Source: an uncultured Granulosicoccaceae bacterium
GTDB lineage: Bacteria; Pseudomonadota; Gammaproteobacteria; Granulosicoccales; Granulosicoccaceae
Direction of reading: 5' to 3'
NCBI GenBank assembly: GCA_937922675.1
Contig: CALAJN010000010.1
Location: forward strand, 310,001-374,000
DNA: 64,000 bases
In this document: positions 39,224-47,820 of the stretch, piece after piece
Layout: every line of letters begins with the position of its first letter
Position numbering within the stretch: position 1 is the stretch's first letter
Translations under genes and position numbers: made by a program
The notes under the pieces: model-generated
What the model was told of the DNA's origin: nothing
What the model saw: the letters and a program-made list of their open reading frames with translations, nothing else
The model's database searches: none

Positions 39224-39925
39224 ATGACACTACGAGTGAGCCGATGCGGCAAATTTTGTCGCGTGGTTGGAGTTCTGATACTGGCATTGGCAGCCCGCAT
39301 CTGCCACGCACAGACCGCTTTTGAGTCTGGCACCCCACTAGCTGACAGCCGCTTTTACGTGCAGTTGCAGACTGGGCTTGCATCCGAATCTGATTTTTTG
39401 CCCAGCCTGTTTTTTATCACCGACCAGTCAAAGGAGCGCACCTTCTACGACGGAGTCTCGATAGGTACATTACTGGGATCTTCGATATTTGGTTACAAGG
39501 CGGAGGTAGTCGGATATTTTGGTCTGCAGAATTTCCGTGAACGCGGCTTTCAGCCAGACAGCTACGGTGCAACGATTTACTGGAAGGTATACGGGACTTG
39601 GGGCCCATCATGGCTGCCAACTACTTTGCCAATTCGTGCAGGGCTAGGACAGGGGCTGAGCTATGCATCGCGCATACCGGTGGCGGAACAGCGTGACTTT
39701 GAACCTCGCGAGTCAGCCGAGACAGTGCACTACCTCGAGTGGACAGTGCAAGTCCCGGTTTCCGGCCTGCTCGCCTTGTTCGGGGTGGACGCTCTTCGAG
39801 GGCAACATCAATGGTGGATTGGCTACTCCATCTTTCATCGATCAACGGTATTTGGTGCGTTCGGTGACTCGCCTGGGGGTATCAACTACCCCGGCATCAC
39901 GCTCGAGTATGTGTTTCATCGATAA
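39224..39925 (+). CDS. predicted outer-membrane beta-barrel protein, unknown family
   Basis: A 233-residue exported protein. The signal peptide (LILALAARICHAQ) ends near residue 30. The mature part alternates hydrophobic and polar residues with aromatic-rich strands (YVQLQTGLA, YKAEVVGYFGL, WWIGYSIFHRS) and ends in the typical barrel signature ITLEYVFHR. I do not recognise the family; a distant likeness to small lipid-A-modifying or MipA-like barrels is not strong enough to name. ATG 39224 is preferred because it heads the signal peptide; the frame opens at GTG 39164. It follows bdhA by 102 bases. Confidence 0.72.
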   Translation: MTLRVSRCGKFCRVVGVLILALAARICHAQTAFESGTPLADSRFYVQLQTGLASESDFLPSLFFITDQSKERTFYDGVSIGTLLGSSIFGYKAEVVGYFGLQNFRERGFQPDSYGATIYWKVYGTWGPSWLPTTLPIRAGLGQGLSYASRIPVAEQRDFEPRESAETVHYLEWTVQVPVSGLLALFGVDALRGQHQWWIGYSIFHRSTVFGAFGDSPGGINYPGITLEYVFHR

Positions 39926-39973
39926 ACAGACGCGTGTGGATGCCCAATTGGCGTTGATACCAAGGCGCTGACT

Positions 39974-40942
39974 TCACCCCCCGGCAACGCCCGCCACATT
40001 GACATACAGCGCGTAGACCGATGTGCTCGCTGCCATGAACAGGCGACTATTGGCACGCCCGCCAAAACACACGTTGGCACAACGCTCCGGTAACGCGATA
40101 CGACCGATCGGCGTGCCGTCGGGAGCAAAGATCATGACACCATCCAGCTCATCAGAGCCCATACCCCAGCCGCACCAGAGGTTACCGTCCACATCGACCC
40201 TGAATCCATCGGGCGTGCCCGGACCTGCATCAATGAGTACACGTTTGTCGTGCACACTCATGCCATCGCTTGCCACATCAAAGGCGAGAATCTTGCGCGT
40301 CGGAATACCACGGGATTCAACCAGGTAGAGCAGGCTCTCATCAGGAGAGAACGCGAGCCCATTCGGGCCAATAACATCATCGATGACGACTGTCGCCTTG
40401 CCCGTCTGAGGATCGAGCCTGTAGACGTTCTGACCAAGCTCAGGTTCAGCCTTGTACCCCTCGTAGTTACCAAGAATACCAAAGGGCGGGTCGGTAAACC
40501 AGATGGAACCATCTGACTTGACCACGACATCATTGGGCGACGAAAGACGCTTGCCGTCATGCTGATCCATGAGCACACTTATTGATCCGTCGTATTCAGT
40601 CCGTGTAATTCTGCGACCACCATGCTCGCAACTGATGAGTCTTCCCGTGCGGTCGCGCGTGTGACCGTTAGCAAAATTGGACGGTTCCCGATGGGCTGAA
40701 ACCTGACCTGTTACCTCATCCCAGCGCATGATCCGGTTATTGGGTATATCGCTCCAGAACAGACAGCGCGCATCGCCAAACCATACCGGGCCCTCAGACC
40801 AGCGACAGCCTGTAGCCAGTCTCTCCACGGCCGCCAGCGGCAAGCGATACCTGTCAAAGGCAGGGTCAAGAGAGATGACAGCTGGATCCGGGTAGCGTGA
40901 TGCAGGAAGCCACTCGTCTTTACAGGAAGGTGGGATAGACAC
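39974..40942 (-). CDS. SMP-30/gluconolactonase-family lactonase
   Basis: A 322-residue six-bladed beta-propeller lactonase of the SMP-30/regucalcin type. Calcium ligands are recognisable: Glu in RWSEGPVW, Asn in SPNDVVV, Asn in GPNGLAFS and Asp in TPDGFRVD. Such enzymes open sugar lactones such as gluconolactone. It starts at a GTG at 40942 and is convergent with the barrel gene and divergent from glutaminase. No sugar dehydrogenase is directly next to it. Confidence 0.88.
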   Translation of the reverse strand: MSIPPSCKDEWLPASRYPDPAVISLDPAFDRYRLPLAAVERLATGCRWSEGPVWFGDARCLFWSDIPNNRIMRWDEVTGQVSAHREPSNFANGHTRDRTGRLISCEHGGRRITRTEYDGSISVLMDQHDGKRLSSPNDVVVKSDGSIWFTDPPFGILGNYEGYKAEPELGQNVYRLDPQTGKATVVIDDVIGPNGLAFSPDESLLYLVESRGIPTRKILAFDVASDGMSVHDKRVLIDAGPGTPDGFRVDVDGNLWCGWGMGSDELDGVMIFAPDGTPIGRIALPERCANVCFGGRANSRLFMAASTSVYALYVNVAGVAGG

Positions 40943-41053
40943 AGATGTTCTCTGACTTCAGTTGAACAGGTACAGACACTCGTGTCTCCTACTGTAACGC
41001 ATGGGCGATATGGCATAGTCGCAACATTCAACACCCCAAAACATTGGAGGCTT

Positions 41054-42019
41054 GTGAGTTCTCAACCTGATATCGCAACGATCGTGCAGCGTGTGCGTGA
41101 CGAGGTAGCCTCACGTATCGGAGAGGGCCGCGTAGCTGACTATATTCCGGCGCTGGCACACGTTCCCATCGACAGGTTCGGTATTGCTGTCAGGACCTCC
41201 TGCGGCCAATCAGCTCATGCCGGTGATGCCGAAGAACCTTTCTCAATACAGAGCATCTCCAAGGTATTCACCTTGACGCTCGCGTTGCAGGCAAGAGGCG
41301 AGGCGTTGTGGCGGCGTGTCGGCAAGGAACCCTCAGGCGATCCTTTTAACTCCCTCCTGCAGCTCGAACACGAGTGCGGCGTGCCCCGTAATCCGCTGAT
41401 CAATGCCGGTGCCCTGGTTGTTGCTGATTGCCTTGTAAGTGACTACGAGAAACCTCTTGATGCACTCCTCTCGAAAGTGCGCTCTCTGGCTGGCAAGCGA
41501 ATCGCGTTTGACACAGCCGTTGCGCACTCAGAGCTGGCAACTGCAGATCGCAATGCTTCAATGGCGCATCTGATGAAGTCTTTCGGCAATCTTGAAAACT
41601 CGGTGGACGCCGTTCTGGATGCGTACTGTCACCAGTGCTCGTTGTCAATGAACTGTTGCGAGTTGGCTGCAGCACTCGGCTACCTTGCCGATTGCGGTTC
41701 GCATAGCCCGGTCGCAAGTGCTGAGTCCACTCAGGGCACAGGCGCTACACCGAGAGCTACTCAAATAGTCGATGCTGCACGCGCACGCAGAATCAACGCC
41801 TTGATGCTCACCTGTGGCACCTACGATCGGGCTGGTGAATTCGCCTATGAAGTGGGCCTGCCTGCCAAGAGTGGTGTTGGAGGCGGCATAGTTGCAGTAA
41901 TCCCAGGACGCGGTACGGTGGCGGTCTGGTCGCCCGGTCTTGGCGAATCAGGGAACTCAGTGGTGGGTGTTGAGGCATTGAAACGCTTTGTGGCACTGAC
42001 CGGCTGGAGCGTTTTCTAA
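41054..42019 (+). CDS. glsA: glutaminase
   Basis: It hydrolyses glutamine to glutamate and ammonia. The 321-residue enzyme has the serine-hydrolase-like fold with SxxK: Ser 67 and Lys 70 in SIQSISKVFTLTLAL. Family motifs GRVADYIPALA, PRNPLINAGALV, the Tyr region TCGTYDRAGEFAYEVG and PAKSGVGGGIVAV follow. The start is GTG 41054, preceded by GGAGG only three bases away, tight but the only purine-rich site; the open frame extends 24 codons upstream without family sequence. It is a stand-alone gene. Ammonia production here is of interest given the ammonium-sensing protein at 26.7 kb, but no direct link is shown. Confidence 0.92.
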   Translation: MSSQPDIATIVQRVRDEVASRIGEGRVADYIPALAHVPIDRFGIAVRTSCGQSAHAGDAEEPFSIQSISKVFTLTLALQARGEALWRRVGKEPSGDPFNSLLQLEHECGVPRNPLINAGALVVADCLVSDYEKPLDALLSKVRSLAGKRIAFDTAVAHSELATADRNASMAHLMKSFGNLENSVDAVLDAYCHQCSLSMNCCELAAALGYLADCGSHSPVASAESTQGTGATPRATQIVDAARARRINALMLTCGTYDRAGEFAYEVGLPAKSGVGGGIVAVIPGRGTVAVWSPGLGESGNSVVGVEALKRFVALTGWSVF

Positions 42020-42067
42020 CGGGCAAAAAGAACAAGGCCTTGTACACACCAAGATGTCTTTAACAAA

Positions 42068-42095
42068 CATCGGGCATTTTCAGGCCTACCCGATG
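42068..42095 (-). terminator. candidate terminator after the aldehyde dehydrogenase
   Basis: On the minus strand CATCGGG and CCCGATG form a 7-bp stem with a 14-base loop, followed by TTTGTT. It lies 15 bases after the ALDH stop. The T-run is weak. A separate perfect 12-base palindrome, ACAAGGCCTTGT (42032-42043), sits between it and the glsA stop and could serve glsA. Confidence 0.5.
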
Positions 42096-42110
42096 CCGTG
42101 GATCACTTGA

Positions 42111-43535
42111 CTACCGAGTTCGCAGAATAAAGTTTCGGATCTCGGTCATGTCCTCCATGGCGAAACGCACTCCCTCGCGCCCGAGCCCACTGTCCTTCAC
42201 GCCTCCATAGGGCATGTTATCCACCCGCCATGACGGGACATCACCGATTACAACACCGCCCACATCCAATGTGTCCCAAGCCTTGTGCGCCTTGAAGATG
42301 TCGCGCGTGAATATGCCCGCTTGCAGCCCGAAAACACTGTCATTGACCTGCTCAAGTGCTGCATCAAATTCATCAAAACGGCTGAGCACTGCGACGGGGC
42401 CAAAGGCCTCATCAGTACACAACTTCTGATCGCTTGGAACGTCCTCCATCAAGCTTGCATCCAGCATGGCCTCATCACGTTCGCCACCGCACAGCAGCTT
42501 GCCACCGGCAGTAACGGCAGCATCTATCCAGGAGACCAGCCGCTCTGCCTCTTTACTCGAGATCATAGGGCCTATGAAGGTATCAGGATCTTTTGGATCG
42601 CCTGACTTGAGTGCCTTGGTTGCTGCAACCAGTCGATCTCGGAACTCATCGTAAATGGACGAGTGAACCATGATTCTTTGAACACCGATGCAGCTTTGGC
42701 CTGACTGATAGAACGCCCCTATGACAATGCGTTGTACCGCATCTTCAAGGTCCGCATCCGCATCCACGATACACGCCGCATTTCCGCCCAACTCAAGCAC
42801 CACCTTTTTCTTGCCCGCACGCGCCTTTAGGTCCCAACCCACACCGGGAGATCCTGTAAAGCTGAGCAGCTTCAAGCGCTCATCAGTGGTAAAAAGATCT
42901 GCCCCATCGCGAGAGCATGGCAAGATAGAGAAGGCGCCCTTGGCCAGATCGGTCTCTGCCAGAACCTCTCCGATAATGATTGCTCCCAAGGGCGTTCGAC
43001 TTGCCGGCTTTAATACAAAAGGGCACCCCACTGCCAGCGCCGGCGCCACCTTGTGAGCTGCGAGGTTCAGAGGGAAATTGAACGGGCTGATGAACGAGCA
43101 CGGTCCAATCGGTACACGCTTCCAGCTACCACGGTAGCCTTTCGCTCGGGGTGAAATCTCAAGGTTTTGTACCTCACCGTGCATACGTACAGACTCTTCG
43201 GCAGCGATGCGAAAGGTGTCAATCAGGCGGCTCACCTCTCCTTCGGCATCCTTGATCGGCTTGCCGGCTTCCACACACAATGAGTGAGCAAGCTCCTCGG
43301 AGCGTTCCTCGAATCGGCTCACGCAGTGATTGAGCACCTGCTGGCGCTCATAGGCAGGCATAACGGCCATCGGCTCAGCGGCAGCCACTGCAGCTTCAAT
43401 ACCACGATCAATAGCTGCAGCATCCGCCACGGCGACACGCGCCGCGACTTCGCCAGTGTATTTGTCAGTCACCTTTAAATCGTGGTTAGGCGATTGCGCC
43501 TCGTTCGCGAGGTAGTAGGGCCAAAGTTCTTTCAT
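42111..43535 (-). CDS. NAD-dependent aldehyde dehydrogenase
   Basis: A 474-residue ALDH. Oxyanion Asn in FISPFNFPLNL, cofactor Lys in FVLKPAS, LSFTGSPGVGW, general base Glu in VLELGGNAA and nucleophile Cys in GQSCIGVQR are intact; GPVAVLSRF and GREGVRFAMEDMTE mark the C-terminus. It resembles the lactaldehyde/phosphonoacetaldehyde branch rather than betaine or semialdehyde enzymes. It lies 36 bases downstream of an acetolactate-synthase-like TPP enzyme on the same strand, so it likely oxidises an aldehyde made by that partner. Substrate unproven. Confidence 0.9.
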   Translation of the reverse strand: MKELWPYYLANEAQSPNHDLKVTDKYTGEVAARVAVADAAAIDRGIEAAVAAAEPMAVMPAYERQQVLNHCVSRFEERSEELAHSLCVEAGKPIKDAEGEVSRLIDTFRIAAEESVRMHGEVQNLEISPRAKGYRGSWKRVPIGPCSFISPFNFPLNLAAHKVAPALAVGCPFVLKPASRTPLGAIIIGEVLAETDLAKGAFSILPCSRDGADLFTTDERLKLLSFTGSPGVGWDLKARAGKKKVVLELGGNAACIVDADADLEDAVQRIVIGAFYQSGQSCIGVQRIMVHSSIYDEFRDRLVAATKALKSGDPKDPDTFIGPMISSKEAERLVSWIDAAVTAGGKLLCGGERDEAMLDASLMEDVPSDQKLCTDEAFGPVAVLSRFDEFDAALEQVNDSVFGLQAGIFTRDIFKAHKAWDTLDVGGVVIGDVPSWRVDNMPYGGVKDSGLGREGVRFAMEDMTEIRNFILRTR

Positions 43536-43571
43536 CGGATTCTCGGTTGACTAGTGAGCCGAAACTGGCAG

Positions 43572-45212
43572 TCAGACAGCTTCACTACGTTCCTTGATTT
43601 CGTGGTTCAGGATGTGATCATTTTCTGAGTAGTCCACCGGCACCTCTATCAGGTGCACACCGGGTGTCTCGTGGCATTCATTCAACAAAGGCAGAAGCTC
43701 ACTTGCCGCATTGACTCTGTGACCTATCGCACCGTAACTTTCTGCGTACTTGACGAAATCCGGGTTGCCGTAATCCAGACCAAAACTGGCAAACCCCATG
43801 TTGGATTGCTTCCACTTGATCATCCCGTAGGCATTATCTCGCAGGATCACAATGACGATGTGCAATTGCAACCGCACTGCCGTCTCCATCTCCTGTGAGT
43901 TCATCATGAAACCACCATCCCCACAGATTGCGGTCACTGAGCGGTCAGGATGAACCATTTTTGCCGCCATTGCCGATGGCAACCCTGCACCCATGCTTGC
44001 CAAGGCGTTGTCCAGCAAAACCGTATTGGTCGAATGAGCAAGGTAGTTTCTGGCAAACCAGATCTTGTACACACCGTTGTCCAGAGCAATTATGCCGCGG
44101 TCTTTGACAGCGCTGCGCACATCCGCAACCAGTCGCTGGGGATAAACGGGGAAGCGATCATCATCAGTGCCTTCAAGGCGTTGTCGCTCGCCGTGCCTAC
44201 GCACCTCCATGAAGCGATCAAAACTCCAGTGTGATTGCTTTTCCAGTGCTTCGGACATCTGCCAGATACTGTTAGCGATATCACCGACAACTTCTACCTG
44301 CGGGAAATAGACGGTATCCACGACGGCTGTAAAGAAATTCACATGGATAACTTTTTGACCACCCTGATGCATGAAGAACGGGGGTTTTTCCACGACGTCG
44401 TGACCAACATTGATGATCAGGTCTGCAGCATCGACAGCTCGGTGCACAAAGTCACCGGAGGACAACGCAGCGTTACCCAGAAACAACTCACTGCGCTCAT
44501 CGACAACACCCTTGCCCATCTGGGTACTGACAAACGGAATACCCAAGGTGTCTACAAAGTGGCTGAGCATCTTACTGGTCAATTTTCGGTTAGCGCCCGC
44601 ACCGATTACCAACAAGGGCTGTTTGGCCTGGCGAATGAGATCGACTGCAGCCGCAATCGACTTCTCTTCAGCAATGGGGCGGCGAGAGACACTAGGGTGA
44701 ATCAGCGGCTCATCTGTTTCTTCAGCAGCAATGTCTTCCGGCAACTCAAGGTGAACAGCCCCGGGCTTCTCTTCTTGTGCCAGACGAAAAGCCTCTCGCA
44801 CCCGGGATGCAACAGTGGCACCACTAACGAGCTGGCGTGTGTATTTGGTTAGAGGATCCATCATCGCGACAACATCCACGATTTGAAACTGCCCCTGCTT
44901 GCTGTGCTTTACCGGCTTCTGACCAGTGATCATCAACATCGGCATGCCGCCAAGCTGGGCGTAGGCTGCCGAGGTCACAAAGTTGGTAGCGCCTGGGCCA
45001 AGAGTTGCCAGACACACCCCTGCCTTGCCGGTCAGCCGACCATAGGTTGCCGCCATGAATCCAGCACCTTGTTCATGCCGGGTCAGGATGAGCTTTATTG
45101 ATGAGCGAGAGAGTGAATCGAGTAGATCAAGATTCTCCTCACCGGGAATACCGAAGATGTATTCGACGCCTTCTGCTTCCAGAGCCTTTACAAACAGATC
45201 TGATGTTTTCAT
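43572..45212 (-). CDS. thiamine-diphosphate enzyme annotated as acetolactate synthase-like
   Basis: A 546-residue TPP enzyme with the three PF02776-type domains. The activating Glu is in LTRHEQGAGFMAA; the TPP motif GDGGFMMNSQEMET runs to DNAYGMI. The FAD-loop RFDDR of anabolic acetohydroxyacid synthase is replaced by VGHDVVEKPPF, and no small subunit follows, so it is not a standard IlvB. Catabolic acetolactate synthase, a 2-oxoacid decarboxylase or a carboligase are possible. ATG 45212 aligns with the family N-terminus (MKTSDLFVKALEAEGVEY). Its TATAAT box is only 15 bases upstream, suggesting a very short leader. Pairing with ALDH suggests release of an aldehyde. Confidence 0.85.
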   Translation of the reverse strand: MKTSDLFVKALEAEGVEYIFGIPGEENLDLLDSLSRSSIKLILTRHEQGAGFMAATYGRLTGKAGVCLATLGPGATNFVTSAAYAQLGGMPMLMITGQKPVKHSKQGQFQIVDVVAMMDPLTKYTRQLVSGATVASRVREAFRLAQEEKPGAVHLELPEDIAAEETDEPLIHPSVSRRPIAEEKSIAAAVDLIRQAKQPLLVIGAGANRKLTSKMLSHFVDTLGIPFVSTQMGKGVVDERSELFLGNAALSSGDFVHRAVDAADLIINVGHDVVEKPPFFMHQGGQKVIHVNFFTAVVDTVYFPQVEVVGDIANSIWQMSEALEKQSHWSFDRFMEVRRHGERQRLEGTDDDRFPVYPQRLVADVRSAVKDRGIIALDNGVYKIWFARNYLAHSTNTVLLDNALASMGAGLPSAMAAKMVHPDRSVTAICGDGGFMMNSQEMETAVRLQLHIVIVILRDNAYGMIKWKQSNMGFASFGLDYGNPDFVKYAESYGAIGHRVNAASELLPLLNECHETPGVHLIEVPVDYSENDHILNHEIKERSEAV

Positions 45213-45227
45213 ATGTGCTTTTGGAGA

Positions 45228-45258
45228 ATTATAGGCTGAGATGACCGACCACAGCCAA
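45228..45258 (-). promoter_or_regulatory. sigma-70-type promoter of the TPP enzyme gene
   Basis: On the minus strand a perfect -10 TATAAT (45228-45233) lies 19 bases downstream of TTGGCT (45253-45258), a partial -35. Transcription would start only a few bases before ATG 45212, giving an almost leaderless mRNA; no Shine-Dalgarno is seen before the ATG. The long spacer makes the -35 assignment the weak point. Confidence 0.45.
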
Positions 45259-45290
45259 GGGGCGAGTGACCTCGTGAATGCCACTTGTCG

Positions 45291-45986
45291 CTAGCGGAGT
45301 ACATGCGCGCCACCAATGGCCGAAAAAATGCCGAAGGCACCAACAACAATCAGGCTGATGGCCCACACAATATCCAGATTGAACCAGGTGCGAGAGATAA
45401 ACTTGAGCCCGAGCCACAGATAGATGGCGACGGCCAGAAGCGTACCCGCCAGGGTCATTGCTCCGGTATGCACAGCAGCTACCAAAAAGGCTGTGTACAC
45501 ACTGCTATCCATCAATGCCTGAGCGGCTGTGTGACCCTCAGCCATCACTGAGCCTTGGCCACCTTCAAACTGGCACAGTTCAAGATAGATCGGCACCAAC
45601 ATCAAACCCGCTCCATGCGCCATGGCCGCCAGAAAAGACCACAATGCAAGACGTGCCGGGTGTATGCGTGAAAGGATCTTCGGGTGACGACGGTTGATCA
45701 GTAGATAGATGCCCATGCACGTCACGAGCGTACCCGCGATCACGCGTAGTTCCACTTCTTTCTCGATCAGGAACACCATCATCGAGAACGGCAAAAGGAT
45801 ACCGAGCATGGCCAGAAAGTGGCCAACTCCAAGCATCGCAATGGCCTTGGGCAAAGCCGAATGCTTACGCGCCATCAACGCGGCAGAGACCGCAAGCGGC
45901 CAGCCCATACCAGGGTTGATCCCGTGGTATAAACCCGAAATGATGACGGCCCACCAGAGGGCCGTCACCGAAGACACATCAAACAT
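45291..45986 (-). CDS. polytopic membrane protein linked to methanethiol oxidase
   Basis: A 231-residue inner-membrane protein with about six hydrophobic spans. The first contains GLYHGINPGMGWPLAVSAAL, a His/Pro/Gly pattern recalling UreH-, NicO- and TauE-like small-solute or metal transporters; LGVGHFLAMLG and AAMAHGAGLMLVPI repeat the His motif. It starts 11 bases after the stop of the SBP56-type oxidase, so they are one operon. It might move a metal (the oxidase family uses copper) or a sulfur product, but this is inference. No exact family known to me. Confidence 0.75.
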   Translation of the reverse strand: MFDVSSVTALWWAVIISGLYHGINPGMGWPLAVSAALMARKHSALPKAIAMLGVGHFLAMLGILLPFSMMVFLIEKEVELRVIAGTLVTCMGIYLLINRRHPKILSRIHPARLALWSFLAAMAHGAGLMLVPIYLELCQFEGGQGSVMAEGHTAAQALMDSSVYTAFLVAAVHTGAMTLAGTLLAVAIYLWLGLKFISRTWFNLDIVWAISLIVVGAFGIFSAIGGAHVLR

Positions 45987-45997
45987 CGATCAAGATG

Positions 45998-47404
45998 TCA
46001 GACAGACGGGTAGCAAAAGCTATCGGTCGAGCAGTCACCGCCTTCGAGACGAATCTGATGAGCACGTAGCCCTTTCGGGAAATCGATGTAGAAGTCCTTG
46101 TCGAGTGAAAAGCTTCCGTCGTCACCTACGCGCGCCATGACCATCTGCCCGCCTTCCTCATCAGGATAGAACTGATCGTCCCAGGTTGAGTAAAGCGAGT
46201 TGGTCCAATAGACACGTTTTCCGTCGCGACTGATCTCGACCATCTGAGGGCCAAAGACACAAGGCTTGCCGTTAGGGTGCTTGGTACCCTTGGCGATGCC
46301 GCCAAGCTCGACTTTGCCATTGAGCCGCGGATTGAGCGGATCAGTGACGTCGTACTGATGCATCTCACCCAGCCCCCAACATGCGACGTAAAGATACTTG
46401 TCATCAAGACTGAGATCGATATCGGTAACCAGAGGCGGTACCGCACTGAAGCCCTTTAACAACTCAGGAAGGTTTTCAGGATCCTCCGGGCGTGGATCAA
46501 TCGTGATGACCTTCTTTGACTGCCAGTTGCCATCATCGTCCCGCCACCAGGTGAAGATAGCTCCCTGCAGATTGGTGGTGTCAACAACGACGCCGCAAAA
46601 GCCGTAGGTCTTGGTTGGATCATGCGCAGGACGGATCTCGAGCGCCATCTGGTAGTTCTCGCCAAAGTCCATGGTGTGGACGTTCTTGCGAGCGCGAAGA
46701 TCCCAGAAGTGGATGGAGTGACCGTACTTGTTGCTGAGAAGGTCTTCCGGCACCACACCGTTTTCAAACTGTGGCGGCAGACCCCACTCGGAACTCACCA
46801 TGTAATCCTGAGGCAGATTCCACCAGAAATCATAGTGCTTGTCCTGCTTGCCGCGATCCATCTCGTAGCGGCCGATGATCTCGAAGGACTCGCAATCCAT
46901 GATGAAGATACCCGGCGGGCCATCAGTGCCGTCCTGCCCACCGCCGCCAAGGGTAGATACATAAATACCTTCCGGCCCGCAGTGAATGGTGTGCGGCCGT
47001 GAATAGCCGGTTTTCTCGAACAACTCCTCAGGCTCGATCGTCTTGTGGATCTTTGCTTTCAGAGGCTCCTTTACGTCGAAGATATAAATGCGAGAAGAGC
47101 GGATGCCGGGCACCACCAGATACCGACGCTCCAAAAAGGCATGACCGGTCAGAGGTGAGAGTGAAGACGAACACGCGTTCCATCCGAAGTGATGAAATTC
47201 ATCGCCCTTGTTCGGGGTCATCACCGTGTGCACGATTTCGCCAAAGGTATCCGAATCGGTACGCAGGTCAACAACAGCAATACCGTCTGACTGTGAGCCG
47301 TCGGGACTCAGCATCGCCGTGAACGCAAAGTTCTCGACAGGTGCATTCATGGCAATTTTTGCCGACGCGTAAAACGTGGGATCTGGTCTCAGCTTAGCGT
47401 TCAA
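45998..47404 (-). CDS. mtoX: SBP56-family protein, probable methanethiol oxidase
   Basis: A 468-residue beta-propeller protein of the selenium-binding protein 56 family, whose bacterial members oxidise methanethiol to formaldehyde, hydrogen sulfide and hydrogen peroxide using copper. Family marks include LRPDPTFYASAKIAM, GDEFHHFGWNACSS, RPHTIHCGPEGIYVS, GLGEMHQYDV and FPKGLRAHQIRLEGGDCSTD. The TTG start has GGAG six bases upstream, and the conserved N-terminus precedes the first ATG. Characterised bacterial MtoX is periplasmic; I see no signal peptide here, so it may be cytoplasmic or an SBP56 of other function. The neighbouring divergent frmA supports formaldehyde production. Confidence 0.85.
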   Translation of the reverse strand: MNAKLRPDPTFYASAKIAMNAPVENFAFTAMLSPDGSQSDGIAVVDLRTDSDTFGEIVHTVMTPNKGDEFHHFGWNACSSSLSPLTGHAFLERRYLVVPGIRSSRIYIFDVKEPLKAKIHKTIEPEELFEKTGYSRPHTIHCGPEGIYVSTLGGGGQDGTDGPPGIFIMDCESFEIIGRYEMDRGKQDKHYDFWWNLPQDYMVSSEWGLPPQFENGVVPEDLLSNKYGHSIHFWDLRARKNVHTMDFGENYQMALEIRPAHDPTKTYGFCGVVVDTTNLQGAIFTWWRDDDGNWQSKKVITIDPRPEDPENLPELLKGFSAVPPLVTDIDLSLDDKYLYVACWGLGEMHQYDVTDPLNPRLNGKVELGGIAKGTKHPNGKPCVFGPQMVEISRDGKRVYWTNSLYSTWDDQFYPDEEGGQMVMARVGDDGSFSLDKDFYIDFPKGLRAHQIRLEGGDCSTDSFCYPSV

Positions 47405-47407
47405 GAG

Positions 47408-47599
47408 TTACTCCAAAAGTGGCGTATGAATTCCCCATGAAGGGGGCGTTTGTGCGCGGCCGCCCAGGCCGATTTCCAAGTCCGTGAAGCTGACAATGTC
47501 ACCACCGGGGTCGCGGCGGCAGTCCCCACAAAGCGTATAACTGGTCTGAAAAAATCCAGGTAGAGCGTGACTCCGAGCGCGCCGATCCACACTGATCAT
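47408..47599 (-). CDS. candidate small protein with CGDC motif, coupled to mtoX
   Basis: A 63-codon frame ends three bases before the mtoX TTG, and the mtoX ribosome site lies inside its last codons, an arrangement typical of coupled genes. It starts at ATG 47599 with GGGAGAG just upstream. The peptide has a CGDC motif near residue 24 and no membrane span. No family recognised; it could also be chance or a leader. Confidence 0.35.
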   Translation of the reverse strand: MISVDRRARSHALPGFFQTSYTLCGDCRRDPGGDIVSFTDLEIGLGGRAQTPPSWGIHTPLLE

Positions 47600-47820
47600 T
47601 CTCTCCCGAAGAGCAGAGAGTGGCGTCGACACTACACGACCATAACGAGCGGCATAGGAGAGGATGCCGTCGCCAGCAGCCGCGGTGATTTCGAGTAATT
47701 TGAGCAGTCTTGCCAAGTGAATATTGACAACTAGGCACACCAATTGAGACTGTGTACCATGACCCAAGACATAGATGCAAAGGCCCGTCTTCTACTAGTG
47801 ACATTTTTGAGGAAATCCCC

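Noticed and set aside
42032-42043. 12-base palindrome ACAAGGCCTTGT after glsA
   Set aside because: No loop or T-run makes it a poor terminator; no evidence that it is an operator.
43572-45284. Longer N-terminus for the TPP enzyme starting at 45284
   Set aside because: The extra 24 residues do not resemble the family, and the TATAAT box would lie inside the gene.
47724-47729. TTGACA upstream of frmA as a sigma-70 -35
   Set aside because: No acceptable -10 at 16-18 bases; the nearest TACCAT is about 25 bases away.
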